The translations under genes and the position numbers were made by a program. 36,305 bases of DNA, from the NCBI GenBank assembly GCA_947564735.1, contig CANOEC010000040.1, forward strand, positions 1-36,305, in the 5' to 3' direction. Shown piece by piece: positions 8,078 to 15,525 of the stretch; position 1 is the stretch's first letter, and each line of letters starts with the position of its first letter. The notes beneath the pieces were generated by a model. It was given only the letters and a program-made list of their open reading frames with translations, was not told the origin of the DNA and did no database searches. Origin of the DNA: an uncultured Lachnospiraceae bacterium (GTDB lineage: Bacteria > Bacillota > Clostridia > Lachnospirales > Lachnospiraceae).

Positions 8078-10672
8078 ATGGATGCGATAAGAATAAGTTT
8101 AGACAAAAAAGAGTACCGTTCAAAACCGACCAACATGGATGCGGCTAAAATAAACAGCCGAATCGCGAAATGCATTGAAGAAATGGAAGATCCTGATGCT
8201 ATAAAAAGATTTGTGGAGAATGTTAGACAGCATGGATGTACGTTTGCCCCGGCAACATTCCGGAATGGGTCTAAAAAAACGGATGATTTCGAGCAGATGC
8301 AGATGCTCGTGCTGGATTTTGACGGTGACATATCCTATAAGGATGTGCGTGACAGGGCAGAGAAGTATGGACTGCCAGTTCTTTCTGTGTATGATACGTT
8401 ATCCAGTAAGGAACATGACAGGTTCAGGATCATGTTCCTAAATGATGTACCTATTACTGATAAAAGGGCAGCGAAGATATATAAAAACGCTTTAATGGAG
8501 ATATTTCCTGAAGCAGATCGTACTGACAGTGATATCTCTAAAATGTATTATGGTGGAAAAGAATTATTATATTTTGATCAATCTTTACCTACGATAGACA
8601 TGGAATCAGCAATAAGGAATATGACCTATTATTTGATGGACAAAGATGGTGCTACACATTATAAGAGAACTATAAGGAGATTTGCAAGGAAACATGGTAT
8701 CAGGCTGAATAGGAAAGGATTACTAGATATTTCTTCCATTGATGATGCAACAGAATCTATGAGTACATCTGATGATGGTAAAAACTCGCAAAAACCTATT
8801 ATCTTTTATAAAAGCAATGGTGATTTTTTACCAAGATCATGTTATCAGATTCATCTTGAAGATGAGTGTACCATAAGTTCTGTTGGGTTAAAACATTCTA
8901 ATGGACATAAATATGGTAATGCTAAAGTGTTAGAAAATATCCATTCCAAATGTCAGTTATATAGAGAATTTGAATCAGGAGCCAGAAGGTTACATCATGG
9001 AGAATTGTTTGGATTGTCAACAAATATCATTTATGTAGAGACAGGGATAAGAACATTTGAAGATATTTTGCTTAGGTATCCTGAATATTATGATACTTCA
9101 AAACGGAAACAATGGAATTTTTATTTAAAATACAATAGAGACAGTGATTATCATCCAAAATGGTGTAATAGATTCTGTCCCTATCGTGATAAATGTAATC
9201 ACGGGGACAATATCATATTGACTGTAAAGCCTGAACGCGGGACGATAGAGAAGGTGGCTAATTACAATGAAATATATTACCCGATAGAAGAAGTCCAGAA
9301 GAATCTGACTACAAATCTTGTGTCTGCTATAAATGCAGATGATACCAGATGGCACATAATCAAGGCGCAGACAGCCGCTGGAAAGACAGAGACATTCCTC
9401 AACCTCATGGAAAATTCTGGATTAAAATTTCTCATTGCCGTGCCGACAAACAAATTGAAACGGGATGTTGAGAGCAGGGCGGAAGAAAAAGGAATTGAGT
9501 TAATGGTAACGCCATCACTGGATGAGATCAAAGATGAGATACCCGATGATATCTGGGATGAAATAGAATTTTTACGGGAGATCGGACAGCACAAAAGAGT
9601 TCATTCCCTTATAAGAAGGATGGCAGAGGAAGAAAGGATAACATGTCTTAAAGAGTATCTGGATAAACAGAAAGAGTTTGAGGAGTATGAAGGGCATACG
9701 GTCACAACACATCGTAAGCTTCTGAATATGGATAAGAGGACACTGGAGAAATATGATGTAGTTATCATAGATGAGGATATCATTCTCAGCAGTATCATCC
9801 CGAACCAATGTGAGATATCCCTTTCAGTTCTTAAAAAAATAAGAAAGAAGGCTGGAAAGAAAAATGATTCAAACCATAAACTGTTAGTAAAAAAAATAAA
9901 GCAGTTGTTCCAAAAGATTGAAGAGGATACATTGTTTGAATTATCAGGGTTTGAATGGGAGGATGATGAAGACGAAGATCAAGAAAATCGAAATGAAGAT
10001 GTTGACGGTATATCAGCCCTCACTGACATACCGTCTTTTTGTCTGGCAGAACATTTCGTATATAGGAAAGCTGCCGAGGAGGAACATCTTCCAGAAGACA
10101 GTATTGTTTTTTTGAAACCCTATAGATTTAAGAATATCAAACATATCATGGTCTCGGCGACTGTCGATAAGGATATCTGTGAATACTGTTTTGAAAAACA
10201 GAATGTGAAATTCTATGAATGTAAACAGGCGCGGTACACAGGTACGCTTAACCAATACTATGATAAACCTATGAGCCGGAGCTTTATAGATAAAAATCCG
10301 GGCATTTTGGGGAAAATTTCAAAATGGTCTGGATTTGACAATATGATCACTTTCAAAAAATATGGCATTGGGGATATGTATTTCGGCAATGCTATTGGGT
10401 GCGATCATCTAAAGGGACAGAATATTGATGTGGTTGGCACGCCGTATCAGGTAGATTTTTTATATAAGCTGTTCCCGTTTTCGCTTGGGCTGGAGGTTGA
10501 TGGAGATGCGGTTATGAAGCCCTGTTTGATTACTCATAATGGCTATATCTTCAGATTCACTACTTATGATGACAAGGACGATGTGTTGAGGAAATTTCAT
10601 CTTTGGAAGATCGAAAGCGAACTGGAGCAGGCAGTAGGAAGGGGCAAGATGGGCATTCGCCCTAGGGGATAA
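8078..10672 (+). CDS. primase-helicase of a mobile element, C-terminus disrupted
   Basis: About 864 residues. The N-terminal part looks like an archaeo-eukaryotic-type primase: LVLDFDGD gives the acidic DxD, KEHDRFRIMFL the His-containing motif, and YYGGKELLYFD follows. A Cys-rich patch (WCNRFCPYRDKCNHG) comes next. The C-terminal half is a P-loop helicase with AQTAAGKTET (Lys436) and VVIIDED (Asp565-Asp567). It ends at ELEQAVGR followed by GKMGIRPRG, where helicases usually continue from a VGRAR-type motif VI, so the last segment seems lost or shifted at a run of four G near 10642. The ATG at 8078 has a GGGAG site; an upstream ATG at 8015 lacks one. Activity is doubtful. Confidence 0.72.
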   Translation: MDAIRISLDKKEYRSKPTNMDAAKINSRIAKCIEEMEDPDAIKRFVENVRQHGCTFAPATFRNGSKKTDDFEQMQMLVLDFDGDISYKDVRDRAEKYGLPVLSVYDTLSSKEHDRFRIMFLNDVPITDKRAAKIYKNALMEIFPEADRTDSDISKMYYGGKELLYFDQSLPTIDMESAIRNMTYYLMDKDGATHYKRTIRRFARKHGIRLNRKGLLDISSIDDATESMSTSDDGKNSQKPIIFYKSNGDFLPRSCYQIHLEDECTISSVGLKHSNGHKYGNAKVLENIHSKCQLYREFESGARRLHHGELFGLSTNIIYVETGIRTFEDILLRYPEYYDTSKRKQWNFYLKYNRDSDYHPKWCNRFCPYRDKCNHGDNIILTVKPERGTIEKVANYNEIYYPIEEVQKNLTTNLVSAINADDTRWHIIKAQTAAGKTETFLNLMENSGLKFLIAVPTNKLKRDVESRAEEKGIELMVTPSLDEIKDEIPDDIWDEIEFLREIGQHKRVHSLIRRMAEEERITCLKEYLDKQKEFEEYEGHTVTTHRKLLNMDKRTLEKYDVVIIDEDIILSSIIPNQCEISLSVLKKIRKKAGKKNDSNHKLLVKKIKQLFQKIEEDTLFELSGFEWEDDEDEDQENRNEDVDGISALTDIPSFCLAEHFVYRKAAEEEHLPEDSIVFLKPYRFKNIKHIMVSATVDKDICEYCFEKQNVKFYECKQARYTGTLNQYYDKPMSRSFIDKNPGILGKISKWSGFDNMITFKKYGIGDMYFGNAIGCDHLKGQNIDVVGTPYQVDFLYKLFPFSLGLEVDGDAVMKPCLITHNGYIFRFTTYDDKDDVLRKFHLWKIESELEQAVGRGKMGIRPRG

Positions 10673-10810
10673 AGAAAAGTGCCCTATATAGAATAAATTT
10701 TCGTGCCCTACGACATTTCGTACTATTCTTGCAAAACATCTTTTTGCTGATTGCAGATTTTAATTTTTGCTGAAGGCATCAGAAATAACTGAATAATAAT
10801 GATAAGTTTT

Positions 10811-10850
10811 GGACCTTGTGGGATTTCTCTCATAAGGTCCTCTTCTTTTC
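10811..10850 (+). terminator. hairpin terminator after the primase-helicase
   Basis: GGACCTTGTG (10811-10820) pairs with CATAAGGTCC (10831-10840) with one wobble, followed by TCTTCTTTTCTTT. It lies about 140 bp past the stop codon. Confidence 0.55.
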
Positions 10851-11965
10851 TTTCCATTCCCCAATCCCTTTCCTTATAAAAGAAACAAACTCTGGGTTCG
10901 ACATCGAACCAAGCCAAAAATCCTCTTCCTTTCCCTCTATTTTCCCCATCTTCTCTAATCCCTTGAAAACAGCGAAACCCCTAGCATTTTTGGCATATTT
11001 GAAAAGAAAAGCATTGCTGCTGCGTGCTTACGCTTACCGATGTATCTTTACCTAAAATACTCTTCCTTTTCCTTCTTTTCTCCATATATCTTCTAATCCT
11101 CCGAACCCTCTAAAACCCTTGATTTTTCCTATGTTTTAAGAGAAAAGTAGCGTTGATGGTTACAGGATTTTACATATATTCCTTTGTCATTGAGCATCTT
11201 CCTTTTCTTTCCTTTTTCATTAGATTTTCTTTTGTCTGGCGATACCTACACCAATAGTATCTCCCATAATAGGGCATTCACTTTGAAGCATATTTTCTTG
11301 TTTTTTTCTTTGGAAAAGAAAGGGAAAGGAAGAGGGTAGATGGCTCTAATACACTGAAAACAGTGGGTTTCATGTGTTAGTATCCTCTTCTTTTCCTTCT
11401 TTTTCTGTCTTAAAAGAAGGCTGTGGGAGTATTCACTTTATAGGGAAAGTATGGGGGAGAAGAGGGTAAAGAGGGGGATTGTATCGTCCTAGATGCTTTA
11501 TAGGCTGTATATAGAGATAATAGCACAATAGCATATTTCTCTTAGAAAAGTCCTGTATAGGGCTATATAGGACTATATAGGACAGAATAAGAGGATATAC
11601 AGGTATTATAGTAAGGGATGATATATTCACTTCATAACAGGGATTAGAATGAGTAGTTATGATTATAGAGAGAGATAAAGGATTAACTGATTATATAGTG
11701 CTTATATAGTACTTAGTATAGAGTGTTATATCAAAGAAATTAAGCAGGAGTAAGGGGTTCTGGCGGATCGTGTATGCTGATCTGTCACTGTTTATGCGGG
11801 TGGCGGCTTTGATGGTATGTGAGGTGGAGTAGAGAGGGGGATTTTTTCTTCCTCTTTTCTCTTTTCGGAAGAGGGTGGATGTGGTTGGAGCGATGGGAGA
11901 AAAGCGTGGTGTTTCGATAGGATTTGCTTTTTATTTGGGAAAAAGAGGGGAAAGGAAGAGGAAAA
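10836..11965. repeat. non-coding region with dispersed pyrimidine-rich tracts
   Basis: No convincing gene is seen here. A degenerate motif close to CTCTTCCTTTTCCTTCTTTT recurs at about 10838, 10921, 11059, 11197, 11381 and 11848, and as its complement near 11306-11338 and 11941-11965. The copies at 10921, 11059 and 11197 are spaced about 138 bp apart, and the first two are followed by similar sequence (TCTAATCC, then GAAAAGAAAAG or similar about 80 bp on). A nested dyad sits at 11346-11380 (CTAATACA with TGTGTTAG around CACTG-CAGTG). The region may be decayed repeat DNA or contain structured RNA. Confidence 0.5.
11553..11582. repeat. three tandem 10-bp repeats
   Basis: CTGTATAGGG, CTATATAGGA and CTATATAGGA follow each other without spacing. 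The 10-bp period equals about one helical turn. They lie in an AT-rich gene-free stretch where TATAG words are frequent. Confidence 0.65.
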
Positions 11966-12039
11966 ATTAAAATCTGCCAACAGCGAAAAGGAGGTTCTGC
12001 AAGAACAGAGCCTTGCGCAGACAGAGGGATAAAGGCGGC

Positions 12040-12055
12040 GGTGAGCAGGCTCACC
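12040..12055. other. perfect hairpin GGTGAGC-AG-GCTCACC
   Basis: Seven-base arms around AG, in a GC-richer island (11990-12150) unlike its AT-rich surroundings. The island precedes iteron locus 1 and has open frames on both strands, none recognised; it may be a fragment of an imported gene. Confidence 0.4.
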
Positions 12056-12117
12056 GAAGTATTTATCCTGATGGATGCATCCGGCGAATATCGCGACAAC
12101 GAGGCGATAGCCGAGTG

Positions 12118-12220
12118 GCGTTTTCGGATACCGCTGTGAGCGTGGCGACTGGAGACGGAAGCATACTATCACGCAAAACTGCCGACTTTTGCGTGATAGT
12201 ATAGGGTTTTGCGTGTTTGT
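12118..12220. repeat. iteron locus 1 (copy of locus 2)
   Basis: The 85 bp at 12118-12202 resemble 14502-14586, with 46 bp identical (12157-12202). The core is a perfect 16-bp inverted repeat: ATACTATCACGCAAAA (12163-12178), eight-base spacer, TTTTGCGTGATAGTAT (12187-12202). A further direct copy, TTTTGCGTGTTTGT, starts 20 bp on at 12207. Regular 20-bp spacing of a 14-mer is the form of replication-initiator binding sites (iterons). No initiator gene lies next to it, so this is probably an origin remnant or recombination scar. Confidence 0.7.
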
Positions 12221-12274
12221 ATGCAAATGCTGTTGAACTTTGGCAATATTTTTGAATTTTATTAAAGTGTTTAG

Positions 12275-12433
12275 ATGAATTTCCTTTTTAGATATACATA
12301 TCGTTTTGAAGGGATTGCGCAACCGTTTCCGAGCCATTTCCACGACAAACTATCCAACTTGAAGTTGAATGAAATGCGAACGCATCAAACTGATGCGTCA
12401 TTGTTTTTGGAGTTACTTATCAGTAAAATATAA
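12275..12433 (+). pseudogene. relic of an AraC-type regulator N-terminus
   Basis: A 52-codon frame contains YRFEGIAQPFPSHFHD, nearly the same as YRFEGIVQPFPSHFHE in the intact AraC-family gene at 24623. The match covers only the start of the cupin sensor domain; the rest of the gene is missing and the frame continues into unrelated sequence. It sits directly after iteron locus 1, so the fragment was probably left by an insertion or deletion there. No ribosome site is evident. Confidence 0.65.
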
Positions 12434-12434
12434 T
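12380..12434 (+). promoter_or_regulatory. promoter and palindrome upstream of the XRE gene
   Basis: A -10 box TATAAT (12429-12434) lies 16 bp after a weak -35 TTGGAG (12407-12412). Just upstream is the palindrome ACGCATCA-AAC-TGATGCGT (12380-12398), suited to binding the dimeric XRE protein encoded 40 bp downstream; this suggests autoregulation. The following CATTGTTTTT tail means a terminator is also possible. Confidence 0.45.
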
Positions 12435-12471
12435 TGTAGTTACGAAAATAAAAATCAGGAGGTACTTTGAA

Positions 12472-13239
12472 ATGACTACGATTAAGATTAACGAACAAAT
12501 TGCCTTTCTCCGAAAGCAGAAAGGTCTTACGCAAGAAGAACTCGCAAATATGCTCGGTGTAACTAATCAGGCGGTTTCTAAGTGGGAATCTGCGCAATGT
12601 TGCCCGGATGTTCAACTTCTTCCCAATCTTGCAAAAATCTTTGATGTTTCGATTGATGAGTTGATAGGATATAAGTCAACTGAAGGACTGGGAGATATTT
12701 GCCTCAAAATGAAAGAACATTTTTCGGCATTGCCGGAAAAGAAAGCGTTTGAGAACGCATACCGTATTGCTGCTTTACTGCATGAAATAGCTTCGACGGA
12801 CGGATACAAGAAAAGCGTTCCGTGGAAAGAAAAGAATTACGTTACCGATGAAGTTTCCTCTTGGGGATTATCTATCTGTTCTGAACCGGAAGGTTGCACA
12901 GGCAGAAAAAATAATAGCATCTTCTTTTCTTTAGGGGAAGGCTATGTGTCGCCAAACATAGCACAAATGCGTGATCTAAAAATAACAATGGAACAGTTTT
13001 CAAATCTGAATGTTTTGAAAGTGTTGTTTGCGTTGCATGGATTGACTGTTTCAGATTTCGATCTTTTTGTTTCCGCAGATCAGATAGCAACCGCTGCATA
13101 TCTCAAAGTTGATGAAGTTGAAAGTATATTAAGGGAACTTCCCTTGACGGTCAAAGATAAAGAGGGCGTATTTTTGTATCGGCTGGACGGTTCGTTCTCA
13201 TATATCCCGTCCCTGTTATCTTTCTTGCATAAATTATAA
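12472..13239 (+). CDS. XRE-family transcriptional regulator
   Basis: A 255-residue protein. Residues 7-65 are a classic XRE/Cro helix-turn-helix (IAFLRKQKGLTQEELANMLG, VTNQAVSKWESAQCCPDV, ending FDVSIDELIGY). The remaining 190 residues are not a domain I recognise; the C-terminus (SADQIATAAYLKVDEVESILRELPL) looks like a winged helix. A CAGGAGG site precedes the ATG. It stands between the AraC relic and a pair of terminators with no clear partner gene, so its targets are unknown apart from possible self-control. Confidence 0.85.
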   Translation: MTTIKINEQIAFLRKQKGLTQEELANMLGVTNQAVSKWESAQCCPDVQLLPNLAKIFDVSIDELIGYKSTEGLGDICLKMKEHFSALPEKKAFENAYRIAALLHEIASTDGYKKSVPWKEKNYVTDEVSSWGLSICSEPEGCTGRKNNSIFFSLGEGYVSPNIAQMRDLKITMEQFSNLNVLKVLFALHGLTVSDFDLFVSADQIATAAYLKVDEVESILRELPLTVKDKEGVFLYRLDGSFSYIPSLLSFLHKL

Positions 13240-13470
13240 AAAGGCAATAAAACTGCATATTTACACCTGATTCTGTTTGGAGATATTTTCCGGACAGTAA
13301 ATGGAGGGAAACAGATTTTAAAACCAGAAAGGAGCGTTGAACCTATCAGACCTTGACCCAAAACTTTCTATTTCTGATACAATTATCGTTAAGCTCGCAC
13401 ATACTTGCAATAAAGGGGTAATTTTTCCTAAAAGAGAATTGTATAAACCTAATATAGAGCAGACTGTCAC

Positions 13471-13496
13471 AAGGCATGCTCAGAATTGCCTTTTTT
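13471..13496 (+). terminator. terminator after the XRE gene
   Basis: AAGGCA (13471-13476) pairs with TGCCTT (13487-13492), followed by a T-run. A second terminator follows 16 bp later. Between the XRE stop and this point (13240-13470) I see no supported gene. Confidence 0.6.
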
Positions 13497-13779
13497 CTTT
13501 ATTTTTTTTAGGGAGCCTTAACCGGCTCCTTTTTTCGTGGGGAAGAAAGGTGAGGGGGAGTGGCATCCCATATCGGGAACTGAGTGCGTTCTGTTCGCTG
13601 ACGTAGCCGTCAATCAGCCGCCGGACTTCCTCCGATAGTTCCATCTGGTCGAGCCTGTCGGAATACACGTCCGATTTCCGTATGATCTCTTGATATTCCC
13701 CGTCACTGTTTGTGATGCTGTTCATGACGCCGTTCATGCGGACACTCATGAGCTGGTATAATGCAGAATCCTTTGCCAT
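13480..13779 (-). pseudogene. truncated DUF6809-like protein
   Basis: On the - strand a good AAAGGAGGG site precedes ATG at 13779. The product begins AKDSALYQLMSVRMNGVMNS and runs through RLIDGYVSEQNALSSRYGM, the pattern seen in the intact relative at 6743-7036. After SRYGM the expected final helix is absent; the frame instead reads PLPLTFLPHEKRSRLRLPKK through two + strand terminators. The gene was therefore cut near 13570 and fused to foreign sequence. The family role is unknown. Confidence 0.6.
13512..13535 (+). terminator. second terminator, GGAGCC/GGCTCC stem
   Basis: GGAGCC (13512-13517), six-base loop, GGCTCC (13524-13529), six T. It works for + strand transcription and overlaps the 3' end of the truncated - strand gene. 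Confidence 0.75.
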
Positions 13780-13862
13780 GCAAACCCTCCTTTCGTGGTG
13801 TCGTATCTTAGCTCTGAAATTTGGGGGTGGCAAGTAGAAAAATAAAAAAGCCGGAATCGCTC

Positions 13863-13891
13863 TTGTAGCGTCCGACATTTTTTGATAAAAT
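13863..13891 (+). promoter_or_regulatory. candidate promoter of the Hol_Tox-like toxin
   Basis: -35 TTGTAG (13863-13868), 17-bp spacer, -10 TAAAAT (13886-13891). Transcription from about 13898 would give a leader of about 95 nt with a hairpin (AGTCC...GGACT) before the toxin ribosome site, as in other small type I toxins with structured leaders. Confidence 0.4.
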
Positions 13892-13993
13892 ATATCTATG
13901 GGGTACTGCCATAACGGGATAGGCGGTCAGTCCTTCTTCGCAGAGGGACTATCCCTCTGACAACGGGTAAAACCGGGAAAGGAGGGATTGCTT

Positions 13994-14083
13994 ATGAGTG
14001 ACTATGAAATGCTGACGGTTGTTCTGATGATTCTTGGAATCATCGTGTCGATTCTGATAGCGTACATAAACACAAAAAAGTAA
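13994..14083 (+). CDS. 29-residue Hol_Tox-like hydrophobic toxin
   Basis: Peptide MSDYEMLTVVLMILGIIVSI followed by LIAYINTKK: a short polar start, one membrane helix and a basic end. This matches the putative holin-like toxin group (TxpA/Hol_Tox-like) of Firmicutes, which damage the membrane when unchecked. AAAGGAGGG stands ten bases before the ATG. A terminator directly follows the stop, and a convergent promoter lies 90 bp downstream on the other strand, giving the layout of an antisense-RNA-controlled type I system. The peptide is too short for most gene finders. Confidence 0.75.
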   Translation: MSDYEMLTVVLMILGIIVSILIAYINTKK

Positions 14084-14166
14084 CCGCCCCAGCCAAGGAT
14101 ACGGTTACTTTTGTTTAGTAATTAATTCTTAGGACTTACCGTCTATCGGCAGTATTCCCTTTTGTG
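14072..14166 (-). ncRNA. antisense RNA antitoxin candidate (RatA/SR4-type)
   Basis: A - strand promoter at 14172-14200 should start transcription near 14165. The RNA would run toward the toxin and end at the shared inverted repeat (AGTAACCG with CGGTTACT), which on this strand is followed by TTTTTTG. The resulting RNA of about 95 nt overlaps the 3' end of the toxin message by some 40 nt, as in TxpA/RatA and BsrG/SR4. It is inferred from promoter, terminator and toxin geometry; no transcript data. Confidence 0.6.
14078..14115. terminator. bidirectional terminator shared by toxin and antisense RNA
   Basis: AAGTAACCG (14078-14086) and CGGTTACTT (14102-14110) form a strong stem. T-rich tracts lie on both sides (TTTTGTTT on +, TTTTTTGTG on -), so it can end both transcripts. 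Confidence 0.75.
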
Positions 14167-14171
14167 CCTTT

Positions 14172-14200
14172 ATTGTAGCAGATTTCCCTGCTCCTGTCAA
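14172..14200 (-). promoter_or_regulatory. strong promoter for the antisense RNA
   Basis: Reading the - strand: perfect -35 TTGACA (14200-14195), 17-bp spacer, -10 TACAAT (14177-14172). It is the strongest sigma-A-type match noted in the window, which fits an antitoxin RNA that must exceed its toxin message. Confidence 0.7.
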
Positions 14201-14290
14201 ACGCTGCGGAGCAATCCACTGAAATCATTCTATACCGGATTCCGCATAAAATCAAGCGGAAAGCGCAATTTGTCGAATGTCGAATCAGGT

Positions 14291-14347
14291 GGGGTAAACT
14301 CGCCGCAGGGGGTAAAAGGGGGTAAGCATTTTTACCCCGGGGTAAAA
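14291..14347. repeat. GGGGTAAA repeat cluster
   Basis: GGGGTAAA or a close form occurs at 14291, 14308, 14318 and 14339, and inverted at 14329-14338, within 57 bp. The GGGGGTAAGCATTTTTACCCC dyad lies inside. Such clusters occur in plasmid origins and transfer origins; here the function is unknown. The stretch 14116-14540 otherwise holds no supported gene. Confidence 0.5.
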
Positions 14348-14462
14348 GTCATCATAGTAACGCGGCGGCACAGGCGGCTATCAATAATTGATGCCATAGG
14401 AATTTTCGTACTCGCAGGCAAAAGTAAAGAGAAATGGCTTGAAATCAAGGGATTTTGAGCGT

Positions 14463-14501
14463 GGAGGGGTTCACCGGAAAGGATGGTGGGCCTCTTTTTT
14501 T
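14463..14501 (+). terminator. terminator before iteron locus 2
   Basis: GGAGG plus CACC pair with GGTG plus CCTC around an internal mismatch, followed by seven T (14495-14501). The gene it serves is not identifiable. Confidence 0.5.
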
Positions 14502-14644
14502 GCGTTTTGAGATAGGGCTGTGAGTGTGGCGATTGGGGTTGGAAGCATACTATCACGCAAAACTGCCGACTTTTGCGTGATAGTATGAGTTTTGCGTGAA
14601 AGTACAGGGTTTTGCGTGATAGTTTAAAAGTTTTGCCTGATAGT
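14502..14644. repeat. iteron locus 2
   Basis: One inverted (14549-14562) and four direct copies of TTTTGCGTGATAGT. The direct copies start at 14571, 14590, 14610 and 14631, so 19-21 bp apart: two helical turns. The third letter changes are minor (GAAAGT in copy 2, GCCTGA in copy 4). The first 85 bp duplicate locus 1. This is the best-preserved origin-like array here. Confidence 0.72.
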
Positions 14645-14710
14645 GTGAATTTTGTCGAATGGCATATGCGATAAAAGAAAAATAAGATAATGATAAAACA
14701 AAAATATTAT

Positions 14711-15283
14711 TTATTCTATCAACCGTCCGTTATCATTCCATTCTCCATACATAACGCCTTTTCTGGTATTTTCAATTAGCTTTTGCAGCCTGCTTTGGAA
14801 CAGTTCTGGCTGTTTCTTTTTAATCTGGATAGTGTCAATCCGCACCCTCTGGTATAAGGGTGGGAACTTCTGAAAATTATCCCAGACAACAGAGTCGGCT
14901 TTCAGGGCTTTTTCGATATCAGCATCAATGACAAATCCCTTTGGCGTCATGTCGGGAAGAACGGCTCTCCCGGCATCCGTCATACGCCCAAGGCGTTCCA
15001 TCCTCCGGCAGCGTTCTTTGTTTAACTCAGACCATAAGCTGCCTTTTCGTCTCGGTGCCAGTTTTTGGGCGGTGACGCCATTATCCATTTTCTTTGTAGT
15101 GCTGTCTATCCAGCCGAAGCACATTGCCTCCTCAACTGCATCTATGTACCAGAATGTGCCATCGTCAACCGGGCGTCCGCGTTTTACGATCACCCAGCAT
15201 TCTTTTTCCTTATCGTGGTTGTTGGTGAGCCATTCCCGCAGTTCATCCCGGTTTTTGGCTGTAAGCAGATTTGCGAATTCCAT
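14711..15283 (-). CDS. YdeI/OmpD-associated family protein
   Basis: A 190-residue cytoplasmic protein of the YdeI/OmpD-associated family (older bacteriocin-protection label). The family core is visible: REWLTNNHDKEKECWVIVKRG, WYIDAVEEAMCFGWIDST, LAPRRKGSLWSELNKERC, then the C-terminal helix KFPPLYQRVRIDTIQ. The biochemical role is unsettled. The start at 15283 is set by a GGGGGA site; the frame is open further upstream. It is divergent from an HxlR regulator 242 bp away and shares its promoter style, so it may be under that regulator. Confidence 0.85.
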   Translation of the reverse strand: MEFANLLTAKNRDELREWLTNNHDKEKECWVIVKRGRPVDDGTFWYIDAVEEAMCFGWIDSTTKKMDNGVTAQKLAPRRKGSLWSELNKERCRRMERLGRMTDAGRAVLPDMTPKGFVIDADIEKALKADSVVWDNFQKFPPLYQRVRIDTIQIKKKQPELFQSRLQKLIENTRKGVMYGEWNDNGRLIE

Positions 15284-15314
15284 GTTTTCCCCCAATCTTT
15301 CGTTGTTAAGGTGG

Positions 15315-15325
15315 ATTATACCATA
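15315..15325 (-). promoter_or_regulatory. extended -10 of the YdeI-family gene
   Basis: TATGGTATAAT read on the - strand, the same 11-mer as the HxlR promoter on the + strand (15434-15444). It lies about 32 bp before the start codon. Confidence 0.5.
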
Positions 15326-15433
15326 TTTGCATTGGTAAATCCATAAGGGTATTAACCGTGGTATGGTAGATTGGCGCTTTTTGTTCCCGAAAAATAGCCG
15401 TTTCATGCCATCCGATAAAAACAGAAGATTTTC

Positions 15434-15444
15434 TATGGTATAAT
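15434..15444 (+). promoter_or_regulatory. extended -10 of the HxlR gene
   Basis: TATGGTATAAT, with TG-type extension and a perfect TATAAT at 15439-15444. No good -35 is seen 17 bp upstream, as expected for an extended -10 or a regulated promoter. Confidence 0.5.
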
Positions 15445-15525
15445 TCAGTGGGTGCTTTTACTTTAGCCGGAACGGTATTCTGCCGAAGTAATAGGAAACA
15501 GCAGAAAGCGAAGGAGGCTCCGCTT

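Noticed and set aside
11792-12343. 183-codon - strand frame spanning iteron locus 1
   Set aside because: No family match, low-complexity sequence from the pyrimidine tracts, and it runs across the iterons and the AraC relic.
13337-13606. TTG-started frame of about 89 codons after the XRE gene
   Set aside because: It has an AAGGAG only two bases before the TTG, no family resemblance, and reads through two terminators; probably chance.
14162-14458. 98-codon + strand frame in the repeat region
   Set aside because: It runs across the antisense promoter and the GGGGTAAA repeats, with no ribosome site; not supported as a gene.
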